Shown: one piece after another, positions 22,701 through 31,700 of the stretch
Layout: every line of letters starts with the position of its first letter
Position numbering within the stretch: position 1 is the stretch's first letter
DNA from: Rhodocyclaceae bacterium
Lineage (GTDB): Bacteria; Pseudomonadota; Gammaproteobacteria; Burkholderiales; Rhodocyclaceae
Reading direction: 5' to 3'
NCBI GenBank assembly: GCA_016791105.1
Contig: JAEUNM010000103.1
Coordinates: 1 to 35,365 of the forward strand
Length of the DNA stretch: 35,365 bases
Made by a program: the position numbers and the translations under genes
Notes under the pieces: model-generated
What the model was told of the DNA's origin: nothing
Databases searched by the model: none
What the model saw: the letters and a program-made list of their open reading frames with translations, nothing else

Positions 22701-25700
22701 CACGGCAGTGGCGGAGGTGCTGGCGCTATTATTGGTTTCGGCCGTGCCGCCGGCGTTGTTCTCGAATATCGCGCTGGTATAGTCGGCGCTTATCGTCACC
22801 TGTATGTTGCCGGCGCCGCGCGCGCCATCCGGCAGCCTGAAGCTGTATTGCCGCGCGCGCGTGCCGCCCGCGGCAATGTCGCCATTGCCGGCCGCTGCCG
22901 GGTCGTACTGCAGCAGGGTGCTGAGCAAGGTTTCGTTAGTCGTGGTGTTCTGTATCAGCACGCGGTCGTACCAGCTTCCAGCGGTGGCGCGGTTGCCGGC
23001 GTTGCTGTCGTCCCAGCGTATGGTGAAGGTATTGCCCGACTGCAGGCCGCCCGGCGCGTCCAGCGTGAGATTGGCGATCTGCAGGTCGGGGTAGGTGGCC
23101 AGTGCCGAGGTGGTATTGATGGTCGCGGAATTATTGCTTTCCGCCGTGCTGGCACCACCGCTGCCGGCGCTGTTGTATTCGAAGAGCGCGCCGAACACGT
23201 CGGCGGTGACGGTAATTTCCAGATTGCCCGTGCCGGCCGTGCCGTCCGGCAGCGTAAAACTGAATTGCCGCGTGCGCGAATCGCCGCTGGCGATATTGCC
23301 GCTTGCGGCCGGGTCGTAAGTGACGAACTGATTCAGTATGGTCTGGCCGGTGCTCAGATTGCGCACCGTGATGCGGTCGCTCCAGCTCCCCGTGCTGGCA
23401 CCGTTGCCGGTATTGACGTCGGTCCATTGCACGCTCACCAGGCCGCCCGATTGCAGGTTGGGGCTGACCGTGAGGTTATTCACCTGCAGGTCGGGATAGG
23501 GCGCCAGCGTGGCTGGGGCGCTAATGCTGGCACTATTATTGGTGCGCGTGGCATCCGATTCGGACACGTCGCCCTGGTAATTGACGGTGGCCGTGAACTG
23601 AAGCTGGCCGACGCTGGCGGGGCCGTCCGGCAGGCGCAGGGTAAGTTGCCGCTGGCGCGACGTGCCGGGGGCGATGGAGCCGTTGCCGGCGGCATTCTGG
23701 TCGTAGGGCAGGGCGGTGCTTACCAGCACCTGGCCGGTGGTGGTATTGGTCACCACCACGCGGTCGGAAAAATTTCTCAGCGTGGGTACGCTGCCCACGT
23801 TATTCACGGTCCAGCGCACGATGACCGAATTGCCGGACTGCAGGCCACTATCCGGCGAAATCGTGAAATTGCCGATCTGCAGATCCAGCGTGTCGTTATC
23901 CTGATTAACCAGCGCGACATTGGGCGTATCGAACAGGTTGTATTTCGGGTCCGTGCTGACGGCGGTGCCGGTCAGGATGGAATAGGCGACATTGCCATCC
24001 ACGAACTGATCGTCCACGCCGGTTACCGTAACGCTTTGCGGGTTGTTCCAGTTTTGCGGGGTGAAGGTCATGGTGGTCGGGACCACCGTGCCTTCCGCGG
24101 TATTGCTGGAAGCCAGCGTGAAACTGACGTTGGCGAGCGGTTTAGAGGCCAGCGCGACGGTGAAACTGGCCGTGCCGCCGGCTTCTGTGGTGGCGAGCCC
24201 GGTGCTCGGTACGATCACGAACCCGGCGTGGTCGTCATTCTGGTTGGTGACGGATACGTCGCTGGGGTTGAAGCCGTTATAGCCGGCGTCGGCCGAAACC
24301 GACTGGCCCAGCACGACGTGGAACAGCACGTTGCCGTCATCGACGTCGTCATTGACGCCGGTAATTGTGACGGTTTGCGTCTGGTCCCAGTTTTGCGGCG
24401 TGAATACCAGCGTGGCGGTGGATACCGTGCCTTCGGCCGTGTTATCGGAACTGACGGGTATGCTCACGTCGGCCGTGGGTTGGGCATCCAGCACCACCGT
24501 GAAACTGGCCGTGCCGCCGGCTTCCGTTGTCGTGAGGCCTGAGGTGGGCGTCACGCGTATGCCGCGCGCCTGACTAAGCAAGGTAAGCCCGGTGGCGCTG
24601 TAATTGGCCAGCAGATCGGTGCCCAGCCCGCTGATGGAAGCGAACTGCGCGCTGCGCGAGGCGGCGCCCAGCACATTGAAACTGTCGCCGCTGGCCGGCG
24701 TGAAGCCGTTGATGCGCGTCACCGTCAGACTGCCATCCAGGGTTGCGCTGCCATCCACGCTCAGTTGGTCGAATTCGCTGCCGGCCGCAAGTCCGCCCAG
24801 TTCCACGGCCAGCGCGCCGCTGCCGGTCTGGGTGTAGTTGCCGGTAACAGCCAGGCGGCCGGCGCTGCTGCCGCCGCCCAGCACGATGGAGGCGGCATTG
24901 CGCAGATTGGTCGTGATGACGCCGTAGCCGGTCAGCGTGCCGCCGTCCAGTTGTACGCCGGTGCTACGCTGGACGTTCCAGGCGGGGCCGTTAATCAGCG
25001 TGCCGTTGTGCGCGCCGGCGGTGGAATCGGCGGCTGTGGTGCCGCTGCCTTCATCCAGTTGCCAATAGGCCATCAGGCCGCTTTCGTTACCCGCGAGCGG
25101 CTGCATCGTGGCCTGTATCTGGGCAGCGTTGAGTGCCACGCTCCAGAACTGCACTTCGGCCAGACGGCCTTTGAAATAGCGGTCGGAACCGTTGAAAGAA
25201 TTGAAGCCGCCACCGAGGTTCACGTCGGTGAAAGTGCTGGGCCAGGTGCTGTTGACGTCGTCGAACACCAGTTGGCCGTCCAGGTAACCTTGCACGCGAT
25301 TGGCGGCAGAATCCCAGGTGAGGGTGACATGCACCCAGCGGTCCGCCGCGAGCGCGGCGGTGAAGCTGTGCGCGGTGTAGCCGCTGGAGGTGGCAGTGTC
25401 GTTGCCCAGGTAGGCGAGCAGGCTGCCGGACGCGCTTTGCTCAAAACGTATGGCCTGATTGCCGGTACTGCCAAATTGCGGAAACGGCCCGGTGGTAAGT
25501 ACATTGCGGAAATTATCGACAGAGGCCGGATTCATCCAGAAGGCGATGCTGCCCTGCGCCGGGCGCGCGCCCAGGCTGCCCACATTGACGTAATCATTGG
25601 TGCCGTCGAATGCCAGGCTGGTGGTGACCGGTGCCGCCAGCAGGTTGGCGATGCTTGCCGGCCTTGCGATTGCCGTGTCGCCCAGCAGCCCGTCATGGGC

Positions 25701-28700
25701 GCGCGCGGTCGCGTCGTGCGCGATGTTGCCGCTGCCTTCGTCGAAGCGCCAGTTGCTTACCAGGCCACTTTCCGCGCCGCTCAGCGTGGCGTCCTTGTTG
25801 GCCAGGATTTCGGCCGCACTGCGCGCCGTAGCCCACAGGCGCAGGTCGCGCATCTGGCCATTAAGCGCGAAATTGTTTTCCGCGCGGCCGACCACGAAAT
25901 TGGCCGCCACGTCGGGCATGACGACCGCCGTGCTGGCCGTGCCGACCAGCACGCCGTCACGGTAAAAGCTGTAGTTATTGCCGGATTTCGTGACCGCCAG
26001 GTGATACCAGGTGCCGACGGTAGGCGTCCATGGGTCGGAACTTAGATATACCGAACCGCCGTTCTGCGGGTTGTTGATGTGCAGGATGGTTGCGCCTGCC
26101 ACGCCGCCAAAATTATTGGCGTAGCCGAATATCCACTTGTTCTGGCTGCCGGCGCCTACGTCTTTGGATGCCAGCGTGGCGATGCTATTGACCGGCAGCG
26201 CGTTGAAGCGCACCCAGGTTTCCAGCGTGGCGTCAGTGCCCAGATCGAGCGGGTTGGCGAGCGGGTTGCCCATGTCGACGAAGTCGTTCAGGCCGTCGAA
26301 ATTGAGCGATGGCCCGCTGTCCCACAGCGGGCGCTGCGCGATTGCCACGCCCAGGTTGGCGTCGTTGTGATTGGCGGTGGCATCGTGGGCGATGATGCCG
26401 CTGCCTTCATCCAGACGCCACAGCGCCGCGAGGCCGGATTCTGCGCCGGTGAGCGTGGCATTCATGCCGGCCTGTATGGCAGCCTGAGTGCGCGCGACGT
26501 TCCACAGCCGCACGTCGCGTATGCCGCCGGACCAGGGCTGGCCCAGACTTTCGAAGTTATAGTCGTCGCCTATCACCACCGGGTGGTTGTCATAGCCCGG
26601 CGTGGTGGTGGAGGTGTTGGACGCCACCAGGGCGCCGTCGATATACAACGCTTGCCCACTTCCGTCGTAGGTGAAGGCGATGTGATACCAGTTGCCCTGG
26701 GTGGGCGACCAGGTGAAATTCAGTTGCGTGGTGCCGCCGCTGCTGTTGCCGACCGCCGCGTGCAACTGGCCGCCGGAATACCAGATCACGTAAGAATCGC
26801 GCGACCCGTTGCCCACGGTTTTGGAAACGATATGCCGCGTGTTATTTGCGAAATTGGCACCCGGGCTTACCCAGGCCTCGAGTGTGAGCGCGCTGGCTGG
26901 GTGCAGTTGCGCGGCGTCGCCCACCTGCACGTAGTCGTCGATGCCGTCGAATTGCAGCGCCGGGTCGGCCGTCCATAGCGGCCGATTAGTCGTGCTGCTG
27001 CCCAGGTAGCCGGTATTGCCGTGGCCGCTGGCGTCGCTTACCGTCGCGCCGCCGGTTTCCAGCGGCCAATAGGCAACCAGACCGCTTTCCGTGCCGGTCA
27101 GTTTGCGGTACATGCCGGCCTGAATGTCCGCCGCACTGCGCGCCGTGTTCCAGATGCTTATTTCGTCCAGGCTGCCCTTGAAATAGTTGTCCCATACCGG
27201 CGCTTGCCCGATGCGCAGCGGGCCGCTGGTATCGCGTATGCCGCTGGCGTCATAGGCGCGTTCGGCGAGCAGGCGGCCATTCACGTAGATGCGCATGTAA
27301 TTGCCGCTGGTGCTGATTTCGGCCGCGAAGTGATACCACTGGCCAGCCTGTATGCTGCCGTTGGGCGTGCTGAGCGTCAGTTCGCCCACGCCTATGCGCG
27401 CAACCGGCGTCGAGCTGAAATACAGATAACCTTGCGAATTGACCCACAGCGCGTATTCGCGGTTCTGCGCGCCGTTGCCGCTGGGGTCAGGCGCATCGCC
27501 CTTGAATAGTATGTTCTGCCAGGTACGCGGAAAACCATCCACCTTGAACCAGCCGGATAGCGTCAGTTCGCCGTCCGAGTGCAGGCTGGGGCTGTCCTGT
27601 ACTTCGATATAGTCGTTGGCGCCGTCGAACTGCATTGCGTTGCCAGCCGGCGGGTGGTGTTCGCCCACGCTGCCGCCCTGCATGTCCAGCGTGCCGCCGC
27701 TTTGCGTCAAGAGGCCGCTCAACTGCAACAGGCTGCCGGCACCGATGGTGAGCGTGCCGGCGTTGATTAAATCGCCCGGCGTTACATAGGTGGCACCATT
27801 CACCAGCGTGATGTGGCCGGCCGCGGCATTACTCGCCAGCGCGTCCAGCGCCGAAGTGGTGCCGGCATCGCGGTAAAAACTGGCGCCGGCGCCATCCAGC
27901 ACGATATTGGCGGCATTGGTGGTGATCGGGCTGCCGAATAGCGCGCGCAGCACGCTGCCGCCGGTGGCGCGCCAGGTGCCACCGGTGAGCGTGCCGGAAC
28001 TGTAGTTGGCGATGTTGCTCGGCTGGATGTTGAGCGTGCCGCCGCCGCTGGCGTGCAAAGTGCCCTGGTTGGACAAGCTTGCGCCGGCAATGGTGATGGT
28101 TGCGGCAACGATGGCACCAATGTCGTCCGGGCCTATGCTGCCCAGATTGACCACGGATACGTTGCTCGGTCCGCCCCAGCCGTTGGCATAGCCTATGGTG
28201 CCCGCCGCCCCGGTTACGTTGATGCCGGCGCCCAGTGTGAGCTGCCCCCCCGCACTGGTGACGCGCAAGGCGTTATTGCCGTTGTTGTCGCCGAACAGCA
28301 CGCGCCCGCTGCCGTCGAGCAGGGTGCTGGCGCCGCTGAAATCCAGGTGGCCGTAGTTCTGCAGAAGAATGGTGGCATTGGCCAGCGTGAGCGTGCCGGT
28401 AATCGTCACGTAAAACGGATAACCGGTCAGATTCAGCACGGTGGGCAAACTTTCTGCCGCCGCGCCCTGCAAAGTCACGTTGTCAAGGGTGCCGCCGCTG
28501 CCCGTGCCTAATAGTGCCGCGCCCTGGGCGCCGGCCACTGTGCCGCCCTGTATGCTGCCGCCGGCAAGGTTCCAGGAGCCAGTGGTGGCGTCCAGCGCGA
28601 GGGTGCTGCCGGCATTGTTGAGAGTGCCGGTCAGGTTGACCGTGCCGCCGCTGCGCGTGAAATTCCCCAGTTGCGCCAGCGTGAAACTGCCGCCCAGGTT

Positions 28701-31700
28701 AATCGTGGCATTGGTGGCGCTGATGCTGCCCAGATTTGAATAGCTGCCGGCCAAGGTGAGGGTGCCGCCATTCGCATTCATGCTGGCGCCGGCGGCGTTG
28801 GTCCAACTGGTCGGCTTCAGGTTCAGCGTGCCGCCGCCGCTTGCTACCAGGCTGCCCTGGTTGGTGACGCTGCTGCCGGCCAGAATAATCGTGCCGTTGC
28901 GGTCCGGCCCCACACTGCCCTGGTTGATTACGCTCACATTGGCCGGGCCGCCCCAGCCGCTTAAGTAGCCCAGGGTGCCACCCGATCCCGTTACCGTGAT
29001 GCCGGACCCCAGGGTGAGCTGGCCGCCCGCACTGGTGACGCGCAGGCCGTTATTGGTGTTGTTGTCGCCGAAAAACACGCGCCCGTTGCCGCCCAGCGTG
29101 GCGGCCGCGGAGGCAAAATCCAGATGGCCATAGTTCTGCAGACTGATCGTGGCATTGGCCAGCGTGAGATTGCCGGGGATGCTCACGTAGAACGGATAGC
29201 CGTTCAGATCCAGCACGGTGGGCGTGGTTTCGCCCGCACCGCCTTGCAGGGTGACCCCGTTGAGCGTACCGCCGAAACTGGTGCCGTTCAATCTGGCGCC
29301 CTGCGATCCCACCACCGTGCCGCCCAGTATGCTGCCGCCGGAAAGATTCCAGGACCCTGTCGTGGCGTCCAGCGTGAGCGTATTGCCGGTGTTGTCCAGT
29401 GCGCCGGTCAGGTTGACCGTACCGCCGCTGCGCGTGAAGCTGCCCAGTTGCGCGCGCGTGAAATTGCCGCCCAGATTGACCGTGGCGTTGGTGGTGTTGA
29501 TGTTGCCGGCGTTGTTGTAGTTGCCGGCCAGCGTGAAGGTGCCGGTATTGATGTCTATGCTGGCGCCGGCGGTATTGGTCCAGCTTGCCGCTTGCAGGCT
29601 CAGCGTGCCGCCGCCGCTTGCGACGAGGCTGCCCTGGTTGGTCATGTTCGCGCCGGCCAGGAACAGGGTGCCGCTGCGGTCCGGACCTATCGTGCCGAGA
29701 TTGACCACGCTTACGTTGGACGAGCCGCCCCAGCCACTGACGTAGCCCACCGTGCCGCCCGATCCGGTTACCGTGATGCCCGCGCCTACCGTAAGCTGAC
29801 CGCCCGCGGTCGTAACACGCAGGCTGTTGTTGCTGTTGTTGTCGCCGAAAAACACGCGGCCGTTGCCGTCCAGCGTGGCGGCGGCGGCAGTGAAGTCCAG
29901 ACGGCCGTAGTTCTGCAGATTGACCGTGGCATTGGCGAGTGTGAGGCCGCTCGTGATGCTCACGTTGAAGGGATAGCCCGTCACGTCCAGCACAGTGGGC
30001 AGGGTTTCGCCGGCGCCGCCCTGCAGGGTGACCGCGTCGAGCGTGCCGCCCGAACCGGTGCCGATCAATTTGGCGCCTTGCGAGCCGACCAGCGTGCCGC
30101 CCAGTATGGTGCCGCCGACCAGGCTGAGCGAACCGGTATTGCTATTCAGCGTGAAGGTGGCGCCGGTATTGTCCAGCGTGCCGGTCAGGTTGAGCGTACC
30201 GCCGCTGCGCGTGATGTTGCCCAGGTGTGCGGTCGTGACAGTTCCGCCCAGGTTTACCGTGCCGCTGCTCAGGTTGAGGGTGCCGGCCGTATTGTCCCAG
30301 TTGGTGGCCAGGACGTTCAGCGTGCCGCCGCTGGCACCCATGGTGCCTTGGTTGGTGAGGCTGGCACCCGCCAGGTTCAGGCCGCCGGAGGTGGTCGACG
30401 CGACACTGCCCTGGATGATTACCGAAACGTTGGAAGGTCCGCCCCAGCCGCTGGCATAGCCTATCGTGCCGCCCGCTCCGGTTACCGCGATGTTGGCACC
30501 CAGCGTGAGCTGGCCTCCGCTGGCGGTCAGCCGCAGGGCATTGCTGCCATTGTTGTCGCCAAACACCACCTTGCCGCTGCCGCCGAGCAGGGCGGTCGCA
30601 TTGGAAAAATCGATGCGGCCGTAGTTCTGCAGATTGATCGTGGCGTTGTCCAGCGTCAGATCGCCCGGCACGGTGACGTAGTTCGGATAGCCGTGCACGT
30701 CGAGCACGACGGGGAAAGTCTCGCCGGGCGCGCCTTGCAGTGTGACCCCGATCAAGCTGCCGCCGGAGGACGTGCCAAGCAGGGCCGCGCCCTGTGAGCC
30801 TTGCAGCGTGCCGCCGTCGATGGTGCCGCCCAGCAGATTCCAGGAGCCGCGGCTGGCATCGAGTGTGAAGGTGTTGCCGCTGTTGTTGAGCGTGCCGGAA
30901 AAATTCACCGTGCCGCCCGTGCGCGAAAAGCTGCCGATCTGAGCGGTGCTGACCGTGCCGCCCAGATTCAGCGTTCCGCTGCCGACGGCGATGTTGCCAC
31001 TGGCGTTGGTCCAGCTTGGGGTGGTAAGGCTCAGGGTGCCGCCACCGCTCACCGACAGGCTGCCCTGGTTGGTCAGGCTGGAGCCGGCAATGCTCATCGT
31101 GCCGCTGCGGTCTGGCCCGATCGTGCCGAGGTTTACCACGCTTATGTTGCTTGGGCCGCCCCAGCCACTGATATAGCCCAGCGTGCCGCCCGAGCCGGTG
31201 ACGGTAATCCCGGCGCCTATCGTCAGTTGTCCACCTGCGGCGGTGACGCGCAGGCCGTTGCTGCCATTGTTGTCGCCGAAAAAGACCTGCCCGCTACCGG
31301 CCAGCGCAGCCGTCGCGCTGCTGAAATTGATGTGGCCGTAGTTCTGCAGGTTAACCTTGGCGTTGTCGAGCGTGAGAGTTCCGCTCACTGTCACGAAGTT
31401 GGGGTAGCCGGTTACGTCCAGCACGCTGGGCAAGGTAGTACCGCCCGGACCTTGCAAGGTCACGTCGGTAAGCGTGCCACCGCTCGAGCTTCCGACCAGT
31501 TTTGCGCCGCCTACTCCGATCACGGTACCGCCATTGATCGTGCCACCGTTCAGCGTGATATTGCGCTGCATGGTGATGCTGGTGGCCGCCTGCAGCGTCG
31601 CGCCGCTGGCCACTGTGAGCGGCCGGCTGCTGTTCAGGCTGTTGATCGAAATTACCCCAGCCGTGTTGCCGATATTGATGACCGGGTCGCCCGCCGCGGC

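Noticed and set aside
21282..24542. Plus-strand open frame of 1,086 codons
   Set aside because: Same antisense phase as above and opposite CARDB repeats; low-complexity product and no family motif.
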